Notes: a model not told the origin generated them from the letters alone. Positions 1 to 9,588 are shown, counted from the first letter of the stretch. The stretch: DNA of 64,000 nt from Taibaiella chishuiensis (GCF_003014535.1 NZ_PYGD01000002.1:496001-560000); one strand, 5' to 3'. Made by a program: numbers and translations.

Positions 1-22
1 TTTTCTGCAGGAGAGAGAACAA

Positions 23-1558
23 TCATTGTTTCTGAACCTTAATGGTCTGTGTCTGCAGGGCATCGGTATATTTGAGCAGGTAAATGCCGTTTGCCAGCGA
101 GCTCACGTCTATCGTGGTATGGTCGTCGCTGAGCTGCATGCTCCGGCACACTTTACCGCTAAGGTCGGTGATCTGTATCATGGCCATAGGGGCTTTTCCC
201 GGGATCTGGATATTCAGCCTGTCATGAACGGGGTTGGGCGTTGCGATCAGGCTGAAGGCGGTAGTGCCTGTAGCCAGGCTTATCGTATTCGAATAGCTGG
301 AACGGTTGTCGTAATCGGTTTGTTTAAGCCGGTAATACAACCTGCCCGTTGCGGCTGCGGGATCGGTAAAGCCGTAGGCCTGTTCGGTATTGCTGTTGCC
401 TTTTGTACCCAGGCTGGGTACAAAGCCTGCATAAGCGAAATTTTTACCGTCTGTAGAGCGCTGTATCTCGAAGCCCTTATTGTTGCGCTCGTTATAGGTA
501 CTCCAGCTCAGCTGTGCCTGGTTACCGCTGCTTATTTTACCGCTTAAGGCGCTCATCTTGACCTCAAGCGGTACGCCGGTAACGGATAAGGTGAAATTGC
601 CAAAGCCTGTCGCATTCCCGTAGCCGCCCAGCAGCACGTAATACTCTATACCTGCAACCGCATCAAAAGTAACCATCGATGATGAGGAGAAGCCGCCACC
701 GCAGCCTGTACTTTCATCGTTGTATCCCTCGCAGCTGGTAAAAGCGCCGCAGGATCCGGAGTATACCCTTAGATACGTATCGAAGGCTGACCCACACGAG
801 GCTACCGTCAGTTCGCCTGTTACCGCGGGGCTTAGTTTATACCAAAGCCCTTTTGTAATACCGACGGAGGAAGAGCCGCAGAATACCAGGTTGCTGACGA
901 CGTCGTTCGTGGCGGAGTTGGTGCTGCCGGTTATAGGGGTAGTACCGAATATCGGTAAGGCCCCGCTGCAGAGGTCATTTACCGGAGGGGGGGGCGGTGG
1001 GAGGGTCGCGGTCAGGCACACACCGAAATTGATATTGTTATTGGTCAGGGTGTTACCCGATGGGTCCAAACTTAATGATTTCCAGATTTGCACGTAATAC
1101 GTGTTTCCCGGTATAAGACCGTTTACCGTTATTGTTGCGGGGTCCGATAGTACCCCGCTCACACCGCCATCGCAACCAATTTCGCTGAGGGCGCTACAAT
1201 TGCCGGAGTAGACAGTAAGCCCATACAGGGATAGATAATTCGCCAGGGGATTCGTATTGGTCAAATTCTGGATCGAAACGGTATAGTCGGGGGCAGTGGC
1301 AACGAAGCGGTACCATACGTCTCGTTCGACATTCACCTGATCCTCGCAAGATGGAAAAGTACTGGAGGGTGTAGCGCCCACAGAGGTACCGCTCACCAGT
1401 GTACAGGGGGTGCCTATACCCCCCGGAGTAATAAGCGTGGCGCCGCTACAGTTGTCGTTAGCGGGTTGTGCCGCAGCGATGCCCGCCGAGGCCACGGCAA
1501 GGGAGACCAGGAAAAGCTTCAGGCTGCTGCATGCTTTTTGATAGAAATTTAACTGCAT
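23..1558 (-). CDS. Secreted protein with two PPC-like domains and a T9SS type A sorting domain
   Basis: 511 residues. An N-terminal signal peptide ends near an AAAQ cleavage site. Two similar extracellular beta domains follow, each opening with a related motif (NDNCSGA, then NDLCSGA) and joined by a run of six prolines. This is the layout of pre-peptidase C-terminal (PPC)-like domains in Bacteroidota secreted proteins. The last ~75 residues begin TPNPVHDRLNI and continue ITDLSGK and LANGIYLLKY, the usual T9SS type A tail, so export through the outer membrane and surface attachment or release are expected. No catalytic domain was recognised, so it may be an adhesin or structural surface protein. 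It is monocistronic as far as the window shows. Confidence 0.85.
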   Translation of the reverse strand: MQLNFYQKACSSLKLFLVSLAVASAGIAAAQPANDNCSGATLITPGGIGTPCTLVSGTSVGATPSSTFPSCEDQVNVERDVWYRFVATAPDYTVSIQNLTNTNPLANYLSLYGLTVYSGNCSALSEIGCDGGVSGVLSDPATITVNGLIPGNTYYVQIWKSLSLDPSGNTLTNNNINFGVCLTATLPPPPPPVNDLCSGALPIFGTTPITGSTNSATNDVVSNLVFCGSSSVGITKGLWYKLSPAVTGELTVASCGSAFDTYLRVYSGSCGAFTSCEGYNDESTGCGGGFSSSSMVTFDAVAGIEYYVLLGGYGNATGFGNFTLSVTGVPLEVKMSALSGKISSGNQAQLSWSTYNERNNKGFEIQRSTDGKNFAYAGFVPSLGTKGNSNTEQAYGFTDPAAATGRLYYRLKQTDYDNRSSYSNTISLATGTTAFSLIATPNPVHDRLNIQIPGKAPMAMIQITDLSGKVCRSMQLSDDHTTIDVSSLANGIYLLKYTDALQTQTIKVQKQ

Positions 1559-2130
1559 AAACGAAAGATTAAAAGGTGAGTAAAGGATGCATGCTTTAGG
1601 GGGGACATTTTTTATGCTAAATGTATTTGTTTTGAGGTCTATATAAAAGCGTTAAATATTGCAATTAACCTTTGTTGTATGTGTATTGCTGGAATCGGGA
1701 CGTTGTTGGTGAATTGTTGCAGCAGGAGGTTATTGATGTGTAGTTTTTTATCATCTAAAAGTTGCTGTTTTTGTGCATCATTGCCGGTTAGCTCGTGTAA
1801 GCTCGAACGATGATAAAGTAACAGTCGTCCGTTTGACGCATAGGGTTAATTAATGCTAATCAATGCCTGTTATGGGCTTTAGCCTGTAGCGGCGACAGTG
1901 ATCCTCCATAGAAGGGAGCCGGCTATTCCTTCGCGAAGCTTGTGGGATTGCCGGGTAATAAGGGGAGCGTGGTCGCGGAAGGGTGTTATGGTCAGGAACC
2001 GGAAAGGAATAGTTGTAGCAGTGCAGCGGCAAGTATTGTCTATATGAAAAGCGAAAGTTATGCCAGCTGTGAAAGGCCCTAAGTCCCTGTGGCTATGATA
2101 GGCGCTAAGTCCGTTGGCTGGGCTTTCATA
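1559..2130. other. Intergenic stretch without a supported gene
   Basis: About 570 bases upstream of the first secreted-protein gene and downstream of the next. The part near 1600-1860 is AT-rich and should hold the promoter of the gene ending at 23. A 94-codon reading frame on the minus strand (1879-2163) begins inside a terminator loop and has no protein-like composition. No RNA gene or repeat was recognised. Confidence 0.5.
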
Positions 2131-2174
2131 AAAAAGCCGTAACCCGTTTGTCGCGATGAACAAGGGTTACGGCT
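2131..2174 (-). terminator. Rho-independent terminator of the 2200-3177 gene
   Basis: Perfect 11-bp stem AGCCGTAACCC (2135-2145) with GGGTTACGGCT (2164-2174). Read on the minus strand it is followed by a T run, and it lies 25 bases past the stop codon of the upstream minus-strand gene. Confidence 0.8.
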
Positions 2175-2199
2175 GGTAAAGGTCGGTAAAGACAGGTGA

Positions 2200-3177
2200 T
2201 TACTGTTTTACGATCCTGATGTATTGTTGTTCCGGGCCGTTCTGTACCTGCAACAGGTAACTGCCTGCTGCAAGGCCCTGCAGGTCCAGCGTGCTTGCCA
2301 GGTTTGTTGCCCGGTATGTCCTAATCATTTTGCCGGTTATATCCAGCAGGCTGATAGTAGCATAACCGCCGGGTAATTGGTACAGGCTTACTGTAACCGA
2401 TGTACCGGCTGGGTTAGGATAAACTTGCACCTGCTGTTGCGGGTTGCAGGCATGCTCCGAGATAACGGTGGTGCTATAAACCACGGCATGGCCGGGCTCG
2501 CTGATGCCCAGCCTGTAAATGTTACGGCCCGGTTGGGGGGCAGCATCGGTAAGCGAAAACTGGCTGCCGGTTTGTGCTACTGTTCCGGCTAAGACCGTAA
2601 AGGTCCTGCCATCTGTACTGCGTTCGATATGGAAATCGCCGGCCCGGGCCTCCTCTGCCTGCCAGCTTAGCCTTATGCCACAAGCGGCAGCGGGCGTTGC
2701 TTTTAAGTCATAATAACGGATGGCCAGCGCGGTCGCCGGGCTGGCTGTTACCCGGCCCAGCAGGGTATTACTGAACCCTGTACTGTTTACATAGTAACTA
2801 CCTGCAGCGCCTGTGCTGCCGGCCTGCGTTACAAAGCTGCCGGCAGGCGTGGCGTAGGCTACCGACAGGTTGCTTTCGGTATTGCCGTTCAGTTCCGATG
2901 CCTGGTAGCGGATACCCATGGCTCCCGAAAAGGTAAGGGAGGGTGAAATGTTATACACCCGGGCGATGCTGGCATTGCCGGCAATCGTAACCGCTGTGCC
3001 CGATAGCCGGATGGTATCGTTCTGTATGGCCAGGTCTGCCGTGGGTATAAGCACAAGGCCCATGCAGTTGAACGCAGTGCCGGCTTTCACAGTAAGACCA
3101 TTGACCCCGGTCGTAAGCTGAGCCCTTGCTATAGCAGCACAGCCCACTAAACCGTATAAAAGTAAGAATCGCTTCAT
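2200..3177 (-). CDS. Secreted protein with T9SS type A sorting domain
   Basis: 325 residues with a signal peptide (MKRFLLLYGLVGCAAIARAQ). The N-terminal ~150 residues are rich in Thr, Ser, Ala and Gly and look like a beta-rich surface region of unknown fold. A segment with the pattern FHIERSTDGRTF, common just before T9SS tails in Bacteroidota, follows. The C-terminal ~75 residues start VYPNPAGTSVTV and include LLDITGKMI and LAAGSYLLQV, which identify a type A sorting domain. The same FxIxRSTDGxxF motif occurs in the gene ending at 23. Function of the mature part is unknown. Confidence 0.82.
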   Translation of the reverse strand: MKRFLLLYGLVGCAAIARAQLTTGVNGLTVKAGTAFNCMGLVLIPTADLAIQNDTIRLSGTAVTIAGNASIARVYNISPSLTFSGAMGIRYQASELNGNTESNLSVAYATPAGSFVTQAGSTGAAGSYYVNSTGFSNTLLGRVTASPATALAIRYYDLKATPAAACGIRLSWQAEEARAGDFHIERSTDGRTFTVLAGTVAQTGSQFSLTDAAPQPGRNIYRLGISEPGHAVVYSTTVISEHACNPQQQVQVYPNPAGTSVTVSLYQLPGGYATISLLDITGKMIRTYRATNLASTLDLQGLAAGSYLLQVQNGPEQQYIRIVKQ

Positions 3178-3232
3178 GATTATGGTTTGCTTGGTTAGGT
3201 GTAAGATAAAGGATAATAGGTAGCACCGAGGG

Positions 3233-3979
3233 CTAGTATCCTTTTAACATAACGGTCAGCAATATATTCGGATTCTGGTTGGTTTGGGTAAACCGGTAAG
3301 AAAGTATATCTCCAGCGGCGACAGTAACGGTGCTGTTATTTTCTGCGACTGCCGTTGCGCCCAGTGATCCGGGAGCTACGATATCCAGGTTCATACCGGT
3401 GGCCACGCCGTTTTTGTATAAGGTAATATTGATCGTATTGGGGTTACCACTCGCCGGACTGTTGGGGACTACGCGCGTAGCAACACGCAGGCGGGTAAAG
3501 GTTGTTGCAGTGGGTACCACATAAGCGACCGATTGCCGGGTGCCTTGTGCCGCTTCTACAGGGTCTAAGGAAGGGTTGATGCTTGAGGCATTGGTCTGGA
3601 GGGGTACCGGGCTAAAGAAGTAGGGGCCTACCCGCGGCGAGTTTTGGTCGAAGGGGGTAATGGCCGGCGTGATAATGGTTACGGAGTCTCGTACTACACC
3701 CGGGGAAGCCGGTGTTACCGCTGTCCAGGCACTGCCGTTATAAACGTAGAAGCCCGGTGTATTGTCGGTCTGGTAGATCAGCAGGCCGGTAGCGGGTGTG
3801 GCCGGTCTGCTGGCCATAGCCATACGGGGTATCAGTATGCCTTTACCGGTGGCGGTAATGTCCAGCATGGCGGAGGGATCGGGTGTCGTGGTGCCCAGAC
3901 CGGCCTGGGCATGTACGTGTTTCGTGCCCAGCACTAATGCCGAGGACAACAGCAGCGTAGCTGCAATGTAACTTTTCAT
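3233..3979 (-). CDS. Secreted tail-fibre/adhesin-like protein
   Basis: 248 residues with a signal peptide (cleavage near HVHAQ). The mature N-terminus carries GLGTTTPDPSAMLDI and GKGILIPRMAMASRP, then a YQTDNTPGFYVYNGSAW segment. This pattern is widespread in Bacteroidota surface proteins that resemble phage tail-fibre head regions. The remaining ~150 residues are beta-rich and not recognised. No T9SS tail is present. It lies 55 bases upstream of the T9SS gene at 2200-3177 on the same strand, so co-transcription is possible. The sequence CAAAATA at 4003-4009 (TATTTTG on the minus strand) may be its -7 promoter element. Confidence 0.72.
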   Translation of the reverse strand: MKSYIAATLLLSSALVLGTKHVHAQAGLGTTTPDPSAMLDITATGKGILIPRMAMASRPATPATGLLIYQTDNTPGFYVYNGSAWTAVTPASPGVVRDSVTIITPAITPFDQNSPRVGPYFFSPVPLQTNASSINPSLDPVEAAQGTRQSVAYVVPTATTFTRLRVATRVVPNSPASGNPNTINITLYKNGVATGMNLDIVAPGSLGATAVAENNSTVTVAAGDILSYRFTQTNQNPNILLTVMLKGY

Positions 3980-4489
3980 AAGATTTTTTGGTTGTAGGGG
4001 CCCAAAATAGTTGTTCGTCTTAAGAAAGTTGCATTTAATTTATATGCATGGAATTTACCGGTATGTGTTGTGCCCATAGCCCGGAAAAACAAGCGGAGCA
4101 GGCCTTTTGGAGTAAGGTAGGGTAAATTCAGTGGTGTAATATATGGTTAGGGAAAAGGTAAACGGGAGGCTTGTTGCCCGGGACAAGTGCTTCCGGTATA
4201 CATCCATTTATCCATCTTGTTACCCTTGCATGGTCTACACATTCTTCTTTATGGCCGGGGGCAGCAGGAGGCACGGTTTTCATAAATACCAGGAAGCCCG
4301 GGGCAAAAAATGCCACTGAATTATTATATCTTTCTTTGTTCCGGTAACTGCTATATGCGCTGTAATGTCCCGGGTTGTTCACGATGTAGTGCTTATATGA
4401 TCCTGTTATTTTGAAATAAACAATATTCATTTTCTTTATTTTTTGCATATTTTTACCCCAGGAATCACCGGAAATCAACAAAAGAAATT
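3980..4489. other. Divergent promoter region
   Basis: 510 bases between the divergent genes ending at 3979 (minus) and starting at 4490 (plus). The right half is AT-rich and contains a TTTTG near 4410 and a TATTTTTTG near 4436, which could serve as -33 and -7 elements of the exporter operon. A 117-codon minus-strand frame (4128-4481) has no recognisable features and is not called. Confidence 0.45.
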
Positions 4490-5902
4490 ATGGTGCTGAA
4501 ACCAGTAAACTCCCGTCCATTGATGCGGCATATGGCCATGCTGCTCCTTTTGCTCCCTTATTACCGCACAGGCGCCCAGCAGCTGATACCCCCGCAATTA
4601 AAAGACCCCGTACAACAGGCGATCCGTACCGACTACGGGTTGATGAACCAGTCGCTGGAAGCGGCCAAGACCCAAACCATGGCCGAAGGCGTTAAGGCAA
4701 AACTGCTGCCCGAGGTATCGGCGATCGGCGGTTACAGTTACTTTTATGGCAATGGTACTATCGATATCCCTTCCGTCACTTTGCCGATAACGGGTATCGA
4801 ACTCTTTAAAGGCAGCCGGCAGTTCAGTACCTATGGCAATATAGCCACGGTAGGGCTGCATGCCACACAGGTGATCTTTAGCGGTCTGCAGATCACCAAC
4901 GGCGAAAAAGCACTGGAACAAAAAGCAAAGGCACAACAACTGATGGCCGAGGCCTCGGCGGAGACCGTTGCTAAAGAGGTGCTCAGTACCTTCGACCAGG
5001 TAATGTTGCTGCAGGAAGCGGATAAACTGATTGCCGATTCGGAAACCCGGCTGGAAAAGGAACAGCTACGCGTTACGGATGGCATTCATAACGGCCTGGC
5101 CATTCCCTACGACAGGGATAAGATTACCCTGGCCATGCTCGAACTGAAAGCGAAAAAGACCGAAGTAGCCGGCAACCGCAAGGTGCTGCTGCAGAAGCTG
5201 GCGCAACTCACCCATATGCCGGTAGAAACCCTGGCCGCCATCCGTTATCCACTGGAACGCATGCAGCTTGCGGGCGATCGCAAACCCGATGTGGAGCAAC
5301 GTAAGGAACTGCAGGCCCTGAAGCTGTCGGGGCAAGCCTATGACTTCCTGTTGCGCAAAGAAAAGGGTGCGGCATTACCACAACTCTTCGCCTTTGGCTC
5401 TGTATCTTATTTCAACCTTTTCCGGGCAGGCGTTACGGCAAAAGATGTGGGCATACTCGGCGATGTACACCTGAAGCTGAACCAGATGGCCCTGATGCCT
5501 AATGTACTGGTCGGTGTCGGCGCCAAGTGGAATATCTATTCCGGCGGACATATCCGGCACAAGGCACAGGAAGTAAAATACGACATCGCCATCAATAACA
5601 ATAAAATACAGGACACCCGCGAAAAGCTGAACCTGCTGCTGCAAAAGAATACCACCGACTATGAAACGGCCGGCGAACTTATAGCCGTAGGCAGCCAGCA
5701 GTTGAAGATTGCACAAAACAATATGCACATGGCAGGCAAACAGTTTGAAGAAGGACTGATCGATGTTACAGAAAGACTCGAAGCGGAGAACGACCTGTTT
5801 AAGGCTTCGCTGAATTATTATATGCAGGTGGTACAGCAGCGTAGGACGGCCCTGGAGATCCTGCATACCTCCGGTACACTGCTCGATGAAATCCGAAAAT
5901 AA
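4490..5902 (+). CDS. TolC family outer-membrane efflux protein
   Basis: 470 residues. A hydrophobic signal peptide (MLLLLLPYYRTGAQ) precedes two long alpha-helical repeats rich in Ala, Leu, Gln and Lys, the outer-membrane efflux protein layout. Recognisable segments include LMNQSLEAAKTQTMAEGVKA near the N-terminus and GLIDVTERLEAENDLFKASL near the C-terminus. The product should form the outer-membrane exit duct for the HlyD-type adaptor and ABC-2 permease encoded just downstream. It is the first gene of a three-gene operon (68 bases, then 7 bases between genes). A start at the second methionine (12 codons in) would also leave a signal peptide. Confidence 0.88.
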   Translation: MVLKPVNSRPLMRHMAMLLLLLPYYRTGAQQLIPPQLKDPVQQAIRTDYGLMNQSLEAAKTQTMAEGVKAKLLPEVSAIGGYSYFYGNGTIDIPSVTLPITGIELFKGSRQFSTYGNIATVGLHATQVIFSGLQITNGEKALEQKAKAQQLMAEASAETVAKEVLSTFDQVMLLQEADKLIADSETRLEKEQLRVTDGIHNGLAIPYDRDKITLAMLELKAKKTEVAGNRKVLLQKLAQLTHMPVETLAAIRYPLERMQLAGDRKPDVEQRKELQALKLSGQAYDFLLRKEKGAALPQLFAFGSVSYFNLFRAGVTAKDVGILGDVHLKLNQMALMPNVLVGVGAKWNIYSGGHIRHKAQEVKYDIAINNNKIQDTREKLNLLLQKNTTDYETAGELIAVGSQQLKIAQNNMHMAGKQFEEGLIDVTERLEAENDLFKASLNYYMQVVQQRRTALEILHTSGTLLDEIRK

Positions 5903-5970
5903 ACATGTCCCCGGTGCATGGCGTGTCGGCGCAGGGATACACCCGATCTTAAACGAATACTGCAATATAC

Positions 5971-6933
5971 ATGAAGCAACAAACGATCTTAGCAATGGCG
6001 CTCCTGCTCGCGGCCTGTCACGGTAAAAAGGACAGCGGCCTGGTGCTGGAAGGCAGGGTGGAACGCGAACAGCTATCGGTGGTAAGCAAACTGCCCGGTA
6101 AGATAGCGGAGCTGCGCGTGGCTGAAGGCGATGAAGCCAGGGCCGGCGATACCCTGGTGGTGCTGGAGCTGCCCGAAGTCGATGCCCGTAAAACGCAGGC
6201 CCGTGGCGCCTATACCTCTGCGCAGGCCCAATACGATATGGCCCGCAAAGGCGCTACGGCTAATCAATTGGTGCAGCTGAAAGCGAAAGTAGCCGGTCTT
6301 AAGGAACAGCTCGACTTTGCCGAAAAATCGGCGGGGCGGCTGAAGCGCCTGCTTGCCGACAGCCTGGTATCACAGCAGAAGTACGACGAGGTATATGCAA
6401 AATACCAGGGCGCCCGGAATCAGTATATAGCCGCGGTAGCCGAACTGGATGATGCCGGTAACGGCGCCAGGGCAGAGCAGCAGCAAATGGCCCTGGGCCA
6501 GCAGGAGCGTGCCCTGGGGGCTATCGACGAAGTTAATGTAGCCGAACAGGAAAAATACATCAGGGCGCCACAGGCCATGTCGGTAGAGACGATCACCCTG
6601 AAGCAGGGCGAACTGGCGCTTCCCGGTTATACCCTGGTATCCGGTTTCCTGAAGCAAACCACTTATTTCCGGTTTACGCTGCCCGAGGCCCGTTTGGCTG
6701 CCGTTCAAAAGGGCAAAGAGGTCAAGGTGTATATTCCCTACCTGAAGAAAAGCATTGCCGGGAAAGTAACCTGGATCAAGGCCCTGAGCGCTTATGCCAA
6801 TATCACTTCGGCGTATCCCGATTACGAACAGGGACAAACCCTTTATGAAATCAAGGTAACGCCGCTGCAGGCAGCCGATGCCGACGGATTGATCATCAAG
6901 AGCGCTGTGCAGCTCGATCTCGCCACCAAGTAA
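5971..6933 (+). CDS. HlyD family periplasmic adaptor lipoprotein
   Basis: 320 residues. The N-terminus has a lipobox (LLLAACHGKK), so the protein is probably lipid-anchored at the inner membrane. A short biotinyl-lipoyl-like segment (KLPGKIAELRVAEGDEARAG) is followed by an alpha-helical hairpin (residues ~60-175) and the second lipoyl half (FLKQTTYFRFTLPEARL). These are the domains of membrane-fusion proteins such as YbhG and HlyD. It should bridge the ABC-2 permease and TolC for substrate export. The next gene starts 7 bases downstream. Confidence 0.88.
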   Translation: MKQQTILAMALLLAACHGKKDSGLVLEGRVEREQLSVVSKLPGKIAELRVAEGDEARAGDTLVVLELPEVDARKTQARGAYTSAQAQYDMARKGATANQLVQLKAKVAGLKEQLDFAEKSAGRLKRLLADSLVSQQKYDEVYAKYQGARNQYIAAVAELDDAGNGARAEQQQMALGQQERALGAIDEVNVAEQEKYIRAPQAMSVETITLKQGELALPGYTLVSGFLKQTTYFRFTLPEARLAAVQKGKEVKVYIPYLKKSIAGKVTWIKALSAYANITSAYPDYEQGQTLYEIKVTPLQAADADGLIIKSAVQLDLATK

Positions 6934-6940
6934 TTTATCC

Positions 6941-8116
6941 ATGAAGCTATTTTTTGAATTGATCGGGAGGGAGTTTCGTTTATTCTTTGCCAATAAAGTG
7001 CTCCTGGTGCTGTTTTGCGGCGCACCGGTACTGTATGGCGTACTGATCGGTAACGTGTATAAAAAAGGTAAAGTAACCGACCTGAATGTTGTCGTGGTCG
7101 ACCAGGACCGCTCCGTGATGAGCCGCAAGCTGATCCAGATGATCGACGAAAGCGAAGTGACCAATGTTGTACGTATACTGGACAATACCACGCAATCCCG
7201 GGCCACGGCCTTATCGCTCGATGCGCCCTGTGTGGTGGTGATCCCGCCACGGTTCGAAGCCAATATCCTGCTGAAACGTTACCCCGAATTGACCGTATTT
7301 ATAGATGCCTCGAATACGCTTACCGCCAACTTTGCGGGCACCTCGGTTAATGTGGCGGCCGCAACCCTGAAAGCCGGTATCCAGATCGAAGCGCTCAAAA
7401 AGCAGGGTATGCCCGAAAGTATTGCCCAGACGCAGTACGAGCCCTTTAAGACTACATTGATCAAAGAGCATATACGCAGTAATAACTATCTCTACTTTAT
7501 GTTGCCGGGTGTGTTGCTCACCGTATTGCAGCAGGTATTGCTGCTCGGCCTGGCCCTTTCTTTCTCTTCTGAATTCGAATCGGGTTCCTTTGCCGACCTG
7601 GTGCGTAAAATGCCCAATCCCTTATTGTTGCTGCTGGTCAAGATCTTCCCTTACCTGGTTATGTCCCTGGGTATTTTTGCCCTGTATTATGGTTTTGGAT
7701 GGTGGTACCGCATGCCGCTGCATGCCGCGTTGCTGCCCTTTTTGCTGGGTAGTGTACTGTTCCTGTTCGCTGTCTGTTTCCTGGGTGTATTGGGGAGTAT
7801 CTGTTTTCCTACACAGCTTAAAGCTACCGAAGTGCTTATGGTGGTGGCCACGCCCAGCTTTATCCTGAGTGGCTTTACCTGGCCGCTGAGCCAGATGCCT
7901 TTATGGGTGCAGCGTATCGCCGATGTTATTCCCCTTACACATTATCTGAAAATATTCCGGATCCTGTTTATTGAGCAGGGTGGTTTTTCCCGGATAGGGC
8001 CGCCGCTTTGGGCCCTGGCCATTATGATGGTAGTCTTCTTTGTGCTGAGCCTGGTGGCCTTAAGCGTCAAGATAAAACGTTACCGCAAGCTGTCCCTGCC
8101 GGCCCCCAAGGCCTGA
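6941..8116 (+). CDS. ABC-2 type transporter permease
   Basis: 391 residues. One N-terminal membrane helix (VLLVLFCGAPVLYGVLIG), a ~150-residue periplasmic domain starting VVVVDQDRS, and then five or six helices with the motif ATPSFILSGFTWPLSQMP match ABC-2 permeases of the YhhJ/YbhR/YbhS type. With TolC and HlyD it forms a complete export path, but no ATPase gene lies in this operon. An ATPase encoded elsewhere, or ATPase-independent function, must be assumed. Substrate cannot be predicted. Confidence 0.85.
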   Translation: MKLFFELIGREFRLFFANKVLLVLFCGAPVLYGVLIGNVYKKGKVTDLNVVVVDQDRSVMSRKLIQMIDESEVTNVVRILDNTTQSRATALSLDAPCVVVIPPRFEANILLKRYPELTVFIDASNTLTANFAGTSVNVAAATLKAGIQIEALKKQGMPESIAQTQYEPFKTTLIKEHIRSNNYLYFMLPGVLLTVLQQVLLLGLALSFSSEFESGSFADLVRKMPNPLLLLLVKIFPYLVMSLGIFALYYGFGWWYRMPLHAALLPFLLGSVLFLFAVCFLGVLGSICFPTQLKATEVLMVVATPSFILSGFTWPLSQMPLWVQRIADVIPLTHYLKIFRILFIEQGGFSRIGPPLWALAIMMVVFFVLSLVALSVKIKRYRKLSLPAPKA

Positions 8117-8212
8117 GGTGTATCTATAACTTGGCGAAAGTCTCCCGCTTATCTCTGCCTGTTGATATTATCTGCTTGTTGTTCCGCTTATTAAAGTAAA
8201 TCCTTTATTTTT

Positions 8213-8246
8213 AACCGCTTCGCAACGCAGCCCTTACGAAGCGGTT
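8213..8246 (+). terminator. Hairpin after the exporter operon
   Basis: Perfect 10-bp stem AACCGCTTCG (8213-8222) with CGAAGCGGTT (8237-8246). It lacks a downstream T run on either strand, so termination is only suggested by its position about 100 bases past the operon. Confidence 0.4.
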
Positions 8247-8285
8247 CAACCCATACCCTTTATAAAGCGATTACAGCACGAGTAT

Positions 8286-9014
8286 ATGTCCTTAGCCGTA
8301 CAGATCAGATCAACCAACTGGCGTAACCTATTTTTCTTTTACGGGACAGTGCTGGCAGGTACTTACCTGGCCAGGAAGCTGCCGAACCTGTTAAACCTGC
8401 TCCTGGCACAGTTTACGGATATTCCCTTTTCGTTCAATTATAATCATGGTATTGCTGTCCTGTTATTGTCGTTGTTGTTTTACCGTTTCAGTCGTACAAG
8501 GCGTACGGTCAGCCTGCTGGGTACGGATAAGCGCAGGAGTCTTTTGTTCCCTTTAGTACTGTTGGTTTGTTATACGGCGTATGGTATCGATAATAGTTAC
8601 GGGATAAACCGGCATGTATGGGCGCCTTTGCTTTGTTGCCTGGCGCTGGGTTATAACATCATGGAAGAGTTTGCCTGGCGCGGCTACCTGGCCGATAGCC
8701 TGGGTCCTTTGCCCTATTGGCTTAAAAGTATAGTGTCGGGCCTGTTGTGGGGTTGCTGGCATCTTTTGGTCTTTAATAATTTTGATCCCTACGGCGGCTT
8801 TCCCATCTTCCTGCTTTTTTGTGTGGTATTTTCTTTTATCCTCAACTTCGCCGTACAGCGCACCCGCTCGTTATGGGTAGCCGCTTGCGTACATGCTTTT
8901 ATCCTCCAGACCAATATCGCTGCCCTGGTTTGCCTGGCCCTGTTTGGCGTTTTGTTGCTTACCTGGAATATGGGTTCGAAAAGCGCCCCTGGTATCGTAA
9001 AACAGGACAGATAA
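8286..9014 (+). CDS. CPBP family intramembrane metalloprotease
   Basis: 242 residues with about six to seven membrane segments. The CPBP/Rce1 signature is present: EExxxR as MEEFAWRGYLADSLG near residue 125, a following WGCWHLL with the second-motif His, and VHAFILQTN with the third-motif His and Asn. Family members cleave or process membrane-associated peptides, and in bacteria many are linked to bacteriocin self-immunity, although no bacteriocin gene is visible here. It is a single gene, followed 56 bases later by a DUF4375 gene that could be co-transcribed. Confidence 0.85.
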   Translation: MSLAVQIRSTNWRNLFFFYGTVLAGTYLARKLPNLLNLLLAQFTDIPFSFNYNHGIAVLLLSLLFYRFSRTRRTVSLLGTDKRRSLLFPLVLLVCYTAYGIDNSYGINRHVWAPLLCCLALGYNIMEEFAWRGYLADSLGPLPYWLKSIVSGLLWGCWHLLVFNNFDPYGGFPIFLLFCVVFSFILNFAVQRTRSLWVAACVHAFILQTNIAALVCLALFGVLLLTWNMGSKSAPGIVKQDR

Positions 9015-9070
9015 GATTTCCCCATTTTCCTTTACTTTACAAAAGTATCAACACCTATTCCTAAAAAACT

Positions 9071-9577
9071 ATGGCATTTTTACCGACCATATCCAGGGTT
9101 ACACTGGAAGAAAACAAAGCAGACGATTGGGATTTTATCTATACCATACTCGACCCTTACCAGGAGGCGATCGACGAGGCGGAAGACGAAGAGGAGATCC
9201 TGGACCAGCTTACAGACGATCAACATGTATTACTGGTATACGACGCCTTATACGGACAGGTAACGAATGGCGGCTTCCTGCAATTGATCCATAATGGTTA
9301 CGGGCAGTTTGTTTTCGGAACACCCTTTATCGAAGACTTACAGCGCTGGTCGCTGAACCGTACCGTGCAGCTGCTGCAACAAGCGGAGACCATTTATATG
9401 GAACACCGGGAATACCTCGAACAGGACCGCGACCTGGAGGAGTTTTCCGCTTTGTATAAAGCATTCACTGCTTTCGAGCCGTTGGATGATGCCTTCTACG
9501 GGATCATGGACGAAGAAACAAGTCTTTTCAGACAGTACATCGAAAAGCACCTGGACCAGTTTGCCCGGTTAGCATAG
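9071..9577 (+). CDS. DUF4375 (DMP19-like) protein
   Basis: 168 residues, acidic and soluble, no signal peptide. The core LTDDQHVLLVYDALYGQ and VTNGGFLQLIHN, followed by helical segments with RTVQLLQQAETIY, is typical of the DUF4375/DMP19 family. One member, DMP19 of Neisseria, is reported as a DNA-mimic protein, and the high Asp/Glu content (DEAEDEEEILD) would be compatible with that. In this context the function is unknown. Confidence 0.75.
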   Translation: MAFLPTISRVTLEENKADDWDFIYTILDPYQEAIDEAEDEEEILDQLTDDQHVLLVYDALYGQVTNGGFLQLIHNGYGQFVFGTPFIEDLQRWSLNRTVQLLQQAETIYMEHREYLEQDRDLEEFSALYKAFTAFEPLDDAFYGIMDEETSLFRQYIEKHLDQFARLA

Positions 9578-9588
9578 GCCAATAGGGA

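Noticed and set aside
1879-2163. 94-codon minus-strand frame
   Set aside because: It begins inside the loop of a strong terminator, has no recognisable domain, and its composition is not protein-like.
4128-4481. 117-codon minus-strand frame upstream of the TolC gene
   Set aside because: Lies in an AT-rich divergent promoter region and shows no family motif or signal sequence.
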